Shown: positions 24,112 to 37,441, numbered from the stretch's first letter. The stretch is 64,000 bases of DNA from Sambucus nigra (GCA_949130495.1 OX422217.1:571612606-571676605); one strand, 5' to 3'. Notes: generated by a model not told the origin, from the letters alone. A program made the numbers and translations.

Positions 24112-25123
24112 TAGAGAGTGCTACAGCGGAGTAAATGCAACTTCTCAATTAAATCAATTTTAATTGTGTATCAACCAAACCAGTTTAATGAAACTGAAGT
24201 TTTAATTCAGTCCTAACACATGCATCTAAGTGATATGAAATCATATAGCAATAAGCATGCAAAGGAAACCAAATTTTAAGAAAAATCCCCCACAGAGGCA
24301 AAATCTTTTATTTCACTATAATTGTAAATCACAACTTACACGGTTATAATGAAATAGATTTTTGACACACTAATACCCTAAGATATCGGTCGATAACATC
24401 AGCAGTAAGTCCACACGCAGCGAACCCACAAGAACCGCAGTCCTATCTTCAGCCCAGGAATACCGCAACACTCCCAAATTAACCACAGTCCGGTGTATGT
24501 CTATCCTCTCTACAAAGAGTAAGATCAGTAAGATCGTATTTTGGGTTCCAAAACAATTCACTAAAGGATTAGGATGTTTTGTGAATTGAAAAATAAGGTT
24601 TTAAACTCTAAAATTGAAGAAGACGAAGTGTTCTGCTATTAGCAAATTACAGGTATCGAAAATCGTCAGGTATCCTTAACGAAAACGAAATGATTTTATG
24701 CATTTTATATGAAAAAAAATTAAGGCGACGCGTCGTTCGAACGAGATCTAATGTCATTCAAACCAGATCCCATGTCGTTCGAACCAAAAAATTCGTGAAA
24801 AATAAATTTGAATTTTTATTTCAAAAATTCTTCTTTTAATCATGGAAAATTCATTTTGATGAAAAAAACGCCTCAACACTTAGAAAATATTTTAGAAAAA
24901 TATTCAAAGCTCTTTTTAAAAACTATCCCAACGCTTTTAAGTGAACCCTAAAGGGACTTAAAACTCTATCACCGAAATCAACCTTGGAGAGGCTTGAGTG
25001 TTAAAGAAGCTTATTATTCGGATCCGTATCGATGCTTGTATGACCTTGAACAATCTTCGACGATTGTAGCAGTATATAACATACTTAATTGATAATGAAC
25101 GTTTATAAAATCATGCCCTTACA
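24112..25123 (-). mobile_element. 3' LTR of the non-coding element
   Basis: Minus-strand start TGTAAGGGCATG at 25123, end at 24112 (CTCTA, the CA end mutated). A TATA box is at 24702-24709 (minus), about 25 bp downstream of a TCGTTCGAACGAG palindrome (24733-24745). Confidence 0.75.
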
Positions 25124-27086
25124 AATCTCCTCCTATGTTTATGTCGGTACAAAATAAAAACATATAAATTATCAAATCAAAATGCCTATACAAATCTAAT
25201 ACCATCCCATGAACCAAAAAGTGAAAAGGTATTTGAAATGCAAGTCTTTCAATTTTTCTTCAAAAGTCTTCAACGTCAAAACTTCAAATCTTTAAGCTTT
25301 TCTCATCAGGGTGTGCAATCGAGTAATCATCATCAATTCTCCGTACCTACACACATGAGACAAATAAAATATCTTTGTGACGAATTGAGTGTGAAATGAT
25401 ATAAGAATAAATCAATCAGTATAATCAAATATCTCCCATAATGCAAAAACACTCCCCCATAATTCGTTCTCCCCCTTTTTATTTGTCTGAAATAGACTAG
25501 GAAAAGAATCATTAATCGAAACACGGAGTGTCACGATAAATAGAACAAATATGGATCAAACTACGCGCATGTAGAGGAAATACTCAAGGATCCACAAACT
25601 ATTTTTTATTTTTCAATTTTTTCACACAAAAATTTTACCAAAATCACACCATGAATAACATTAAGACAACCAAATCATGGATATGAAATGATTGGGTGTG
25701 AACAAATTCAGTAGGTAATAAAACTCAATCAAGCATATGTCCATTATGCATCAGTGTACTCCTATCGATTGAACATAAAAAATATCCTTAGGTGTAAAAT
25801 TGTTGAATTTAGATGATATTGACTAAATCAAATCAACAAATCAAAGCCTAAGAGATTTTCACACCAATAACGTCCAAAAAAATTTAGTGCCATTTCGAGA
25901 ACTTTTCAAAGGACACGCAAACCCATTGATTAATTTCCAACAAAACTCCCTCATATATAATAAAGCAATTTTTATATCTAATGAGGTACTAAATACTCAA
26001 CTTAGAGAAAACCTATTGGTCCAAATTTTTGGCATATTTTATCTTTTTATTGCCTTAATTTTTGTGCGGGCTCTTTTCAAACGGTGGCTTTCATGACGTG
26101 ATTTTTATTCACTCGCAGCCCTTTCCCGTGCACTCATTATATTTTTCAAATTTAAACAAATTCTTCACTGTCAATGGTTTTTACATGCACTACTTTTATT
26201 ACTCTCGTATTATTGCACTTGGTTTGTTTTAAGGACAATATTGAGATGAAAACACTCGACCAACATGTGATAGAAAAGTACAATAATCAAACAAATCCAT
26301 GCACGTGTGCATTGAAGGATAAATGAGTCAATCAAGTAGGAAGTATCAACTAGTAACATCTCAATGACTCTAAACATTGTAAAGCAGAAGGATGACATGA
26401 TAAATTGTCTCAAAACACTATCAAATAGTCACGTGGATAAATGTAATGACATTTTGACTCAGTCATCCTAAGTGTCGATCCATAAATGGTGTAAAACAAA
26501 ATACAAAAAACTTTTTGAATTTTTCAAGTTTTCCAAAAAAAACAAGATAATCTTTTTGTATTTTTCCAAAAATTTCAAAAAACAAAAACCATAAAAATAA
26601 ACATGGTACACACTATCAATAGGCAAATATCGGCATGAGAAACATCCTATGCTTGCAAACAAGAATCACACAAATGAATTAATAATCATGGTGGGTGTGA
26701 TTAATCGAGCAATCCAATATTAATCATAAATACCAAAAGCAACTGTATATAAAATGTCAGAAGCAACCCAGCAATACCAAATAATGTAACCAAAGAACAC
26801 AGGGTACTGCAAACAGGATGGTCAAAGTCAACCAGGTCGCTCGAAAGAGACTGCCTGTCATGCAAACAACATAGCATCTCGCGAGAAGGCTTCGCACAAG
26901 ATCAGAAATCGATCGAACAAAAACTTATCCCGTTTGAACGAGAAAACAAATTTTCACATACTCCCCAGAATGTAAAACAGTGTTGCCCAGTGAAATTTTT
27001 TTGCCAGAAAATAGTACCTGAAAGGTCCTGTCAGATCCAATACAGTGTCAAAATAGTAGCTAAATAGAAAACTCTATAGCGAAATA

Positions 27087-27098
27087 GCTCTGATACCA
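27087..27098 (-). other. Primer binding site (initiator Met tRNA)
   Basis: TGGTATCAGAGC on the minus strand, two bases from the LTR end at 27101. Confidence 0.85.
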
Positions 27099-27100
27099 AT

Positions 27101-28113
27101 TGGAGAGTGCTACAGCGAAATAAATGCGACTTCTCAACTAAATCAATTTTAATTGTGTGTCAACCGAACCAGTTTTAATGAAACCCCGATTTTAATTCAG
27201 TCCTAACACGTGCATCTAAGTGATATGAAATCATAAAGCAATAAGCATCCAAAGGAAACCAAATTTCAGGAAAAATCCCCCACAGGGGGAAAACCTTTTA
27301 TTTCACTATAATTGTAAATCACAACTTACACGGTTATAATGAAATAGATATTTGACACACGAATACCCTTAAATCTCGGTCGGTGTCATCAGAAGTAACT
27401 CCACATGTAGCGAATCCATAAGAACCGCAATCCTATCTTCAGCCCAGGAATACCGCAGCACTCCCTAATTGACCTCAGTCCGGTGTAAGTTTATCCTCTC
27501 TACAAAGAGTAAGATCAACAAGATTGTATTTTGGGTTCCAAAACAATTCACTAAAGGATGGGGATGTATTGTGAATTGAAAAACATGATTTTAAACCCTA
27601 AAATTGAAGAAGATAAAGAGTTCTGCTGTTAGCAGATTACAGGTATCAAAAATCGCCAGGTCTCCTTAACGAAAACGGAATGATTTAACCCGATTTATAT
27701 AAAAAATTTAAGGCGTCGCGTCTTTCAAACGAGATCCCATGTAATTCGAACGAGATCTGATGTTGTTCGAACCAGAAAATTCGGGAAAAATAAATATAAT
27801 TTTTAATTTAAAAAATTATTCTTTTAATCATGGAAAAAATCATTTTGATTAAAAACAACGCCTCAACACTTAGAAAATCTTTTAGAAAAATATTTAAACC
27901 TCTTTTTAAAAATTATCCCAACACTTTTAAGTGAACCATGAAGGGACTTAAAACTTTCTCACCGAAATTAACCTTACAGAGGCTTCAATGTTGAAGAGGC
28001 TTGATATACGGATCCGTCTCGATGCTTGTATGAGCTTGAAAAATCTTCGACAGTTTTAGCGGCATATGACATATTTAATTCATAATGGACATTTATAAAA
28101 TCATGTCCTTAGA
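27101..28113 (-). mobile_element. 5' LTR of the non-coding element
   Basis: Aligns throughout with 24112-25123 (shared CTACAGCG, GGGGGATTTTTC complement, CAGTCCGGTGTA blocks). A TATA box is near 27693-27701 (minus). The related TTCGAACGAG cluster is at 27720-27775. The end TCCA at 27101 adjoins the primer site. Confidence 0.75.
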
Positions 28114-28868
28114 ATTTGTGTTTAAAAAAACTGTATTTTGAAAAAGAATATATTGAAAAAAATTGAAAGATTTAGAAAAAAAAAACATTACAAACTAAAT
28201 TTGTTTTTTATAAAAATTTTATTTAAAAAAATATTTTTTATAAAATTATATTTTTATAACAAAACTTTATTTTCTAAAAAATTGTACTCCGAAAAAATAT
28301 TAAAAAAAGCTGTTATATTTTTATAAGTAAAATTATTTCTTTATTTTTTAAAAAAAAATACATTTTTTTGGAAAATTAATGTTTTAAAAGTACATTTTTA
28401 ATAAAAAAAAAAGGTTTTAAAAAATACTATTTATTATTCGAAAAATATATTTTGTTTTTGTAAAAAATACAGTTTTTTGAAAAGACTGTTTTTAATATAT
28501 TTTTAATGTTTTTCTATATCTTTTATGTTAATTTCTTTATTTATTTTGAATAATAAAATTTTTATTAAAAAAATACAAATTTTAAAAAAAAATAATAATA
28601 CAATTGTTTTGAAAATATTGTTTCTTATTTAAAAAAAAATGTTTTTCAAAAATACAATTTAAAATTTTCTTTATGTTTTTTTTGCTTTTCTATGTTTTTT
28701 GTGTTTTTTTTAATATCTTGTGAACATTTTTTATTTTTCCAATTATTTAATAGGGTTTGACACATGTCAATGTATAATTGGTTTTTAATTATTCAAATGG
28801 TTGCTAATCATTCAAATGGTTTACCGATGAATTAACGACGGTCCAAATTCGTATAAAATTGAAACATC
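28114..28868. repeat. A/T-rich simple-sequence block, right part, and flank of CACTA A
   Basis: Up to about 28750 it repeats the TTTTAAAAAAATA style of 23641-24111. The last 120 bp are ordinary sequence directly before the CACTA end. No genes. Confidence 0.5.
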
Positions 28869-29035
28869 CACTACACTAAAAATAGCATTTTGGCACACCC
28901 TGATATTAAAATTCTGGCACAGCTTAACACTGTGCCAGATTTTGGCACGGCTTAATAGAAATTTGGCACACTTAAAAATAGTGCCAAATTTTGGCACCGT
29001 TTAAAAGTGTACCAAAATTAAGTACACTTCATTAA
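28869..29035 (+). repeat. 5' terminal and subterminal repeats of CACTA A
   Basis: The terminal inverted repeat is followed by TTTGGCAC and GTGCCAAA words in both orientations about every 20-30 bp, the usual transposase-binding layout of CACTA ends. Confidence 0.8.
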
Positions 29036-29069
29036 AATATAAATACCCAAAAAAAAATTAGCCCCTTGA

Positions 29070-29400
29070 TTTTTAAGCTCCCGCTCTCTTCTTCTCAGCC
29101 CCCCGCTCTCTCTCTCTCGCTCCCTCTCCATCTCACACGCTCAGTCCCTCACCTCCTTCATCCTCCACCATCCACGCACCTCTGTCTCCATCCTCCACCA
29201 TCCTCGACCATCCACCCACCTGCGCAGACATCCTCCCCCCACCCACACACCTCCGTAGCCTCCACGCACCTCTGTGCCCTTCTTAATATACACACAAAAT
29301 TTTGGTTTTCCCTCAAATCCAAATGCCCAAATCTCATTCCCAAATCTCAGACCACTCCCCAAAATGATGGAATCTCCACTTCCCCAACATAAATGTTTCT
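29070..29400 (+). other. CT/CA-rich leader of the CACTA A gene
   Basis: Strongly pyrimidine-rich (CTCTCTCTCGCTCC, CATCCTCCACCATCC) and then a short Ser/Pro-rich frame. Position and composition fit a 5' untranslated leader. The apparent frame of about 108 codons is low-complexity and I do not call it a protein. Confidence 0.45.
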
Positions 29401-30231
29401 TTCCCTTTTCTTCAGGGAGCCCCTAGATTGGTAAATTCTTCTCTCTTTTGTCTAATCTAAATCTAATGCATGTCTTTTTATGATAATTTTGATTATAAGA
29501 TCTTCTTGTTTGAAACTAGTTGAGATTGTATATTAATTTATATTTGATACCCTCCATTTATGTTAGATGTTAAATTTAGAGTTCATATTAGGTAAATGGT
29601 TGATATTTATTAGAAATATTTTACAGTTATTGTTGGTTTAATATTCAGGGTCAATTTTATGATTAATTTTAGAGATATTGTTGGTTTGAATTTGGTTTAA
29701 ATTTGATTTTGATGAATTTAATTTTTTTGTTAAAAAAGTTAACTTATGGAGATTTAAAAAAAAAAAGGCATGTCTTGTTACTCTTAATCTCTAAAAATAA
29801 CCTCAAAAAAAATTGGCACTAAGGGGGTGACACTTAAATTGTTTTATTGTATTTAGATTATTCGTTGTAGCTTAGTATATGATGGTGCAATGAGGAGAAT
29901 AGTTTAGGTCTTTATATGATTGAAATTGCATGAAACTTATCGATAGAGGGGCATGGGGATTTCAAATTCTTAAAACATTTTATAAGGAAGATTGTTGAAC
30001 ACATCATGAACTTCGACATGTTGTTTTCCAAAGCCCCTTATGGCATAAAACTAATCTTAGGTTTGATTGAATGTTCCACTTCAAAAGCCTAACAATGGTG
30101 CCCGGGGTTCTAGAGCTACTAATCTTCCATTTTCTCTTTTAGTTTTTTTTTTTTAGTTTTTGCCCCAAGATAAGTCATTTCTAACTAATTTGACATGCAT
30201 TTTATTCTTTCACTTATTATTAACTTACAAG

Positions 30232-30404
30232 ATGTTCTGTAATTTGACATGTATTTTGATGGGACAATATTGTGTTATGCATACTAGACGGACAATAAAA
30301 AACATTCCCAAGTATGCTCCATCACAGTTCTACATTGACAGTGTGTTGCCTCGGATCAAGGAGAAAAAGATAATGTCCCTAAAACCTTTTGTTGACCGCC
30401 TTCG
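30232..30404 (+). other. Exon-like segment in CACTA A
   Basis: Bounded by TTACAAG| and |GTAAGT, open throughout. It ends with a basic stretch (PSQFYIDSVLPRIKEKKIMS...). I do not recognise the family; it could be part of an element gene or a captured host exon. Confidence 0.35.
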
Positions 30405-32021
30405 GTAAGTTTAAGGATGTTATTCAGAATGTTATGTTTTCAATTTAGTACATTTTTTAAAAGTTCTAGTTTGTGTTAGTTTTTTAATCTATTTTTCATC
30501 TCATGGCTTGAAATCATCGTAACTGCAATTGTATATCATAATGTGCCCATACATTTTTCAGATTCTTAGCTCTAGAGTGGAAATGAGAGAAGGAATAAGG
30601 TTTGCAGTTACACTACTAAAGATGGTAGTTTGGTCTTCTGTAAGTTGTTTCTTAAATAATCCCACAATATGATTAATAACATCTTGATCATTATCCCAAG
30701 TATTACCCTCTTCATCTTTAATGGAATGAATCCTAAGCTTTTAGTGCTTGGTTTTAACACTAGCCTGGCCACTACCAAACTTACCTCATCTCTATTGTTA
30801 CATCAAGTTTATATTGTCCCCTATAGCCTAAGTCTGATAATCCACTATCCTCAATGGCTTAGTTAAAGAGCACATCCGACCCCAAAGATCCATTGAACCT
30901 TGATGTCAAACGTCCAAAAGATCCAAAATTAACCATTTACATTACTTGCACAACCTTGTAAACCCCACTTTCTTTGGTAATTTAAGATTTTACCATTTAC
31001 ATTACTTGCACAACCTTAGTTTATATGAGATATGATTATTGATGTCAATTTGTGTAATGATTAAGTAGTAATTGGTGTCAATTTTCTTTGGTTTCATTTA
31101 TTTGTATTTCAATATGAGTTGAAATTGTTAGATTATGTATATGAATTAACTTTTACTATGAATCGTTCATAAACCCCTTGAATATATGCGTAAATATTTA
31201 GAGAATGGAATCAAATTGATTAAGATTGAATTTTTAGGGTTCTTGATAGAGAATTGGGTTTTACCAGTAAATCGAATATTTTTTCTGTGTTACATGTGTA
31301 AAATGCACACTACATGTGTACTCGTGGATATCGTACGAAGGGGGATTTAGTTATCGGGGCACGTACGACGCAGACCGTGATGGCAACTTCGTGAGTAGAT
31401 AAGTAAGACTTGGTCATATAACCCCCGCGTCACATGTATAGCTACCTATATCAGAGATGGATTGATGGGGATATTTCATCATATAGACTTGGGTATGGTA
31501 GAATATATGAGCGATGGGTATACGTGGTGATTCATCGCTTTCTCGTGTTAAGGTAGGTTTGGGATGATCTAAGACTATACTTGGTTTGTTCGAGTGATCC
31601 CAGAGGGCAATAGGGATATGCCTTTGTTAATTTCACCAATTTAAGTAAGATCCTACTTCTATGGTAACATTATAGTTCATGCTTACAAACTTTATGACTG
31701 TCTTATTTATTTTGTACACTCGTAATTATTTAGTATAATGAATAGGACCCAGGGTGAGGACAATACTCAATATTTCACAATAGGACTCAGAATAAATCGA
31801 CAGGACCCACATCGAACACATGTGCTTGGTTTGTGGTCTTTCTCAATTACTTACTCATTTTCACTAATTCTTCATGTATGCCAAAATTGAAAAACTGGTA
31901 AATAAAACAAAAAACCAAGAACATTTCACAAGTCAGAAAATTAAGTCACATGTTGTAAAATGACTAATTTCCCTACATAATGGTTAATATATCTTTTTAA
32001 AATATAATTTTGGTATTGCAG

Positions 32022-32162
32022 GACCTCTTTGTATCGGGACTGATACAACATCAGCACACTGGAATGCGCTATGGCAGAGGTACTGCGCAATCAGAGACAA
32101 TGGTGAAATCCAAAGCGGAACTCAAAGAAGTGATTGGAAAAGGGAAGATCTCAAGTTGTTAG
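32022..32162 (+). other. Exon-like segment in CACTA A ending in a stop
   Basis: Follows GGTATTGCAG and is open for 46 codons (GMRYGRGTAQSETMVKSKAE within it) to a TAG at 32160-32162. A hydrophilic C-terminal tail; family not recognised. Confidence 0.35.
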
Positions 32163-32619
32163 CACAAATACGCAAGGATCAAGAATGAGGGAGCTTATTC
32201 GGAGGATCTCAAGTTGCGAATAAATTTGGTAAGTATTTTATATTGATGATAGAAGATTTGATAATGTAGTGCACCTTTACTAAAGTAAATTCTTCATTTA
32301 GTTGTGTGCGTGTGTGTGTGTTGTGTAAGATGTGTGTCTTAAGGCCTTAATAAGTGGTTGACATGGAGGAAGGGGCTATATGGATTTATATACTATTTTT
32401 ATATGTTAAATCGGTGGAAGGGATTTATTGGTGGTTTAGCTGCGGCTTTTGTGATTGTTGTTGTTGTTGGGCTTATGTTAATATTAAAATAAGTTGGATT
32501 TCATGAATAAACAAAGGAAACTCTGTCAAAATTTTATGAAATAAGTAAGTGTTCTAAATTGATTAAGGCGAGCATACAACATTTGAAAATTGAACATTGG
32601 TGAATGGAAACGTAAAACA

Positions 32620-33085
32620 ACTAACAAGCATACCAGAATGAGACACGCGCAGTCATAAACACCTCGCACGGGATCAATGCGACTCATAGGAACCGACCGC
32701 GTAGTCACGGGGCTCCCAGTTTAATTGTATGATGTAAATTTGCAAAATATTTAGACTTACGCATAAAAACATGCAATCGAAGGGTGAAAATGTAAAACAG
32801 CACAAAACAGTCCTGAAGAGGCACGAACGTCTCTCGCGGGATCGATGTGACTCGTAGGAACCGACCGCGTAGTCACGGCGCTCCCGATTTGAGTGTACGA
32901 AGTAAAACAGCACAAAACAACCCCGTAGAGGCACGAACGCCTCGCACGAGATCGTTGTGACTCGTAGGAACCGACCGTGTAGTCACGGCGCTCCCGATTT
33001 GAGTGTACGACGTAAATTTACAAAAAATTAGAGTTGAGCATAAAAACATGCCATCGAAGGGTGAAAATGTAAAACAATAGACCTA
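32620..33085 (+). repeat. Diverged copies of the 168-bp unit
   Basis: About three copies of the GCACGAAC..CTCGCACG...CGTAGTCACGG..CTCCC unit. The middle one is shortened to about 110 bp. They share the unit with the large array at 35.6-37.3 kb but are older or differently homogenised. Confidence 0.7.
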
Positions 33086-34012
33086 ACGCATTTTCCCCCA
33101 AATCCTTCATCCAGGTACCTGAAATCGATAGTGCAAGCCATTGGGTGACAAAACCCACATTTAAAAAGGTAAAAATAATAAAGAAATTAACTAATGAAAA
33201 AAGACGTGAGGAAGAGATCATATTAGAGGTAGAGTACCAAATGAAAAGGATATTGTTTTGAACATTCAATATAATAGTCAATTTAAGAATCTCAAATAGT
33301 CAATATTTGAAACCCGCAAACTTAAAGTAAACACTTACTAATCACTATACTCATCTGAACAAACGAATCACTCTAGAATCGATGAATTAAACACATACTA
33401 ATTTCCAATTTATTTATGTAAAGTGATGGAACAAAATGAACATATAGTCTAGACATTAACATTGAGAGAATGAGATAAATAGTTTATCTACAGCTAAACC
33501 ATCTGCCATTCCATCTTGATATAATCCATTTACTACTCCATCTTGTTTAAATATCCGTTGTTTTCGGGATTCATAATTCTTATACAAAATTAGCCCCCAA
33601 CAATTCTGCAGGCACTGTTCATATTGGCTTTCAATGGGGGGGAACCTTCAACTTCATCATCGTTTGAGTTAGGTTCATTCTCTACTTTCAAGGAAAATGG
33701 TGTTTGCAACATATAGAAAGAAAGTGAAAATAAAAATAAAAATAAAAATGAAAATAAAAATAAAATAAACCATAAACCACATACTATACCTCACTGTAAA
33801 CTATAGACATAATATCTCAATTCGTGTCGCATCACCATACACTTCCCTTGCAACTAAGCATTAGCTGTTAACCGGATGCTCTACAAGACAAAAATTTCAT
33901 ACTTACAATGTGCATCCAAAACCAAATGCAGAGCAACCTATAGTTAACTTTTCTGTATTACTCTCCGCTAGATATAATAGGAAAGAAACTTGAATCTATT
34001 TCCGTACTATAT
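33086..34012. other. CACTA A internal sequence without gene signal
   Basis: Contains an AAAATAAAAATAAA microsatellite near 33727-33770 and nothing else I can name. Confidence 0.4.
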
Positions 34013-34146
34013 ATGCAATCTGCATATATATGCAGATGCTGCATATATATGCAGATTGTATATATATACAGATATCTACATATATATGCAGCATATGCAT
34101 ATATATGCAGATTGCATATATATGCAGATGCATATATATATGAAAA

Positions 34147-34182
<36 letters not shown>

Positions 34183-34190
34183 CAGATTGA
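34013..34190. repeat. TATATGCAGA-type palindromic repeat, block 1
   Basis: GCATATATATGCAGAT and variants repeat about every 20 bp, then pass into a TA microsatellite. Each unit contains the palindrome TGCATATATATGCA. Confidence 0.85.
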
Positions 34191-34619
34191 TCGACAATAG
34201 CTATTTCCAACATTGTATAGGCCAGCATAAAAAAACAGTCCTAGATATTCGTTTCAATCCAATGAGTGCCAAAGAAGCACAAAACAATAGCTAATTTGAT
34301 CGACACCTGTAGCACAACTTTTAGCAATTAAATCAAAACCGTGAGAATTATATAGGAATAAGTATTTTACCATTTAAAAAATGTGATTCCCTGGAGAAAA
34401 CGAAGTCATTTTAGTAAAAGGGAAGAGCTTCTTTTCATTTCAGTAAAAAAACTAGGGGTCAAAAACTGTGGGTGATTCAATGGTTAAAACGATGGCATAT
34501 AAGATGGAAACCAATTGTTGGTTTTTGGTCAAAACTGTTGTAGTTTATAACAAACCTAGATTATAAATCAAGGGGATCTAACCTTGATTTTGAAACCAAA
34601 AATAACAAAGTGAAGGGGA

Positions 34620-35045
34620 AGGGGCGGGGGGCGCGTGTGTGCGTGTGCTCGTGTTTACGTGTATGCATATATGCAATCTGCATATATGCAATGCGTGTTT
34701 GTATGTGTGTTTGTGTGCGCGTGTGTGCGTGTGTGAGTGGGGAAGGGGGAAGGGACGGGGGAGGGGACGGGGCAGGGGTCGTGTGTGCATGTGTGTTTGC
34801 GTGTGTGCGTGTGGAAGGAAAGATCATACTTCCACGGAGTTACTTCAGTCCTAAATAAGGTTTGTACGTCTAAAAATTCGCCTTCGAAAGAAAAACGATG
34901 ATGGGAAAGCTTGCATATATGCTGGTACATATATGCAGCCTGCATATATACTTCTCCATATATGCATATGCATATATGCAGCTACATATATGCTGCTGCA
35001 TATATGCAGATGCTTATATGTAATATGCATATATGCATCCTGTTT
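34620..35045. repeat. GT-rich region and TATATGCA repeat, block 2
   Basis: GTGTGCGTGTG runs (34635-34815), a G-rich GGGGACGGGG stretch, then a second cluster of GCATATATGCAGC words (34910-35035). Long frames here are products of simple sequence. Confidence 0.8.
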
Positions 35046-35574
35046 GATATTATAAATGAATATATAGGATGTGGGGTGGGTTGGGGTGGGGTGGGGCAGG
35101 GGCAGATACATATCAATCCCATCCACCTAATCCCCTTCATACCACCCATTCACAAAATAATTACACACCCCACTCCCACTCTCATTAAACCAAAAGGAAA
35201 TCAAAGATAAGAATCAGGGGCAAAACAAAATCCAGTACACAGTTGCAAATTACAACCATGGTCAAGCCTATATACCAAAAACAAAACCCTTATTCGCATT
35301 AATATTCTTAGGTACAGGTCTAAAAGATTAGAATATATATAATGTATAGATCTATAAAATTTAATTATGTATACATGTAATAGAAAACACATGTGATTAC
35401 CCCTTAAAATACACGTGTGTGTTCTGTACATAGCAAAAAGAACGGAACCAAAAATCATGTGTAGGATTAAGTGAAAAAAATGCATCTAAACTTTAAAATA
35501 AATGGTTCAAAGTCCAAAAAAACTTTAAATGAACAAAAAAAAGCCCTAAAAAATCTCAATCTGAGAAAGAGTGA

Positions 35575-37345
35575 AGAAGCATACCTCGCACGGGACCAAT
35601 GTAACTTGTAGGAACTGGCCGTGTAGTCCCGGATCTCTCGGTTTGAGAATATGATGATAATTTGCAAAAATCACACTTAGACTTAAAAATAAGCCGTTTG
35701 AGGGTGAAAACCCAAACCAACCCCCAAACCGTCCTGTAGGAGGCACGAACACCTCGCATGGGACCAATGTAACTTGTAGGAACTGGCCGCGTAGTCCCGG
35801 GTCTCCCGATTTCAGAATATGACGATAATTTGCAAAAAATCACACTTAGATTTAAAAACAAGTCGTTTAAGGGTGAAAACCCAAACCAGCCCCCAAACGG
35901 CCCCGTAGGAGGCACGAACACCTCGCATGGGACCAATGTAACTTGTAGGAACTGGCCGCGTAGTCTCGGGTCTCCCAGTTTGAGAATATGATGATAATTT
36001 GCAAAAATCACACTTAGACTTAAAAACAAGTCGTTAAAGGGTGAAAACCCAAACCAGCCCCCAAACGACCCCATAGGAGGCACGAACACCTCGCATGGGA
36101 CCAATGTAACTCGTAGGAACTGACCGCGTAGTCCCGGGTCTCCCAATTTGAGAATATGATGATAATTTGCAAAAATCACACTTAGACTTAAAAATAAGCC
36201 GTTAAAGGGTGAAAACCCAAACCAGCCCGCAAACGACCCCGTAAGAGGCACGGACACCTCGTACGGGATCAATGTAACTTATAGGAACTGGTCACATAGT
36301 CCCGGGTCTCCCGATTTGAGAATATGATGATAATTTGCAAAAATCACACTTAGACTTAAAAACAAGCCGTTAAAGGGTGAAAACCCAAACCCATCCGCAA
36401 ACGACCCCGTAGGAGGCACGAACACCTCGCACGGGACCAATGTAACTTGTAGAAACTGGCCGCATAATCCCGGGTCTCCCGGTTTGAGAATATGACGATA
36501 ATTTGCAAAAATCACACTTAGACTTAAAAACAAGCCATTAAAGGATGAAAATCCAAATCGGCCCCCAAATAACCTTGTAGGAGGCACGAACACCTCGCAC
36601 GGGACCAATATAACTTGTAGGAACTGGTCGCATAGTCCCGGGTCTCCTGATTTGAGAATATGACGATAATTTGCAAAAATCACACTTAGACTTAAAAATA
36701 AGCCGTTTGAGGGTGAAAACCCAAACCAGCCCCCAAACGGCCCCGTAGGAGGCACGAACACCTCGCACGGGACCAATGTAACTTGTAGGAACTGGTCGCG
36801 TAGTCTCGGGTCTCTCGATTTGAGAATATGACAATAATTTGCAAAAATCAGACTTAGACTTAAAAATAAGCCGTTAAAGGATGAAAACCCAAACCAGCCC
36901 CCAAACGACCCCGTAGAAGGCACGAACACCTCGTACGGGACCAATGTAACTTGTAGGAACTGGCCGCGTAGTCCCAGATCTCTCGATTTGAGAATATGAT
37001 GATAATTTGCAAAAATCACACTTAGACTTAAAAACAAGCCATTAAAGGGTGAAAACCCAAACCCGTCCGCAAACGATCCCGTAGGAGGCACGAACACCTC
37101 GCACGGGTTCAATGTAACTTGTAGGAACTGACCGCGTAGTCCCGGGTCACCTGGTTTGAGAATATGACGATAATTTGCCAAAATCACACTTAGACTTAAA
37201 AACAAGCCGTTAAAGGGTGAAAACCCAAACCAGCCCCCAAACGACCCCGTAGGAGGCACGAACACCTCGCACGGGACCAATGTAACTTGTAGGAACTGGC
37301 CGCATAGTCCCGAGTCTCCCGGTTTGAGAATATGACGATAATTTC
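35575..37345 (-). repeat. 168-bp tandem array in CACTA A
   Basis: GGCACGAAC words occur at 35742, 35911, 36079, 36247, 36415 and 36583, a spacing of 168 (once 169), for about 10.5 units. Because 168 is 56 codons, minus-strand frames stay open for 238 and 333 codons with a 56-residue period (VPCEVFVPPTG...). I see no start context, splice or functional motif to support translation. Confidence 0.9.
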
Positions 37346-37441
37346 CACTCCTATATGTAATTTTTTAGTTTGAGTAAATTTTTTTTTGTAAATTAGTGGG
37401 TTACTAATATCGTATCTTTTTTGTATCCTATTTTTTTGCAG

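Larger units (their letters stand above)
24112..28113 (-). mobile_element. Non-coding LTR retrotransposon (LARD/TRIM-like), minus strand
   Basis: Two LTRs of about 1013 bp (24112-25123 and 27101-28113) flank only about 2 kb. On the minus strand the 5' LTR end at 27101 is followed after two bases by TGGTATCAGAGC (27098-27087), the initiator-Met primer binding site. A purine-rich AGGAGGAGATT precedes the 3' LTR at 25124-25140. The internal region 25124-27086 has no domain or long frame, so it needs enzymes from another element; primer type and LTR style suggest a copia parent. Both sides are the A/T-rich block, and a clean target duplication could not be read. Confidence 0.75.

Noticed and set aside
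29066..29392. Ser/Pro-rich 108-codon frame
   Set aside because: CT/CA-rich leader-like sequence; composition alone explains the frame.
35556..37280. Minus-strand frames of 238 and 333 codons with a 56-residue repeat
   Set aside because: They lie wholly in the 168-bp array; a unit divisible by three keeps frames open without selection. No start context, domain or splice signal supports a protein.
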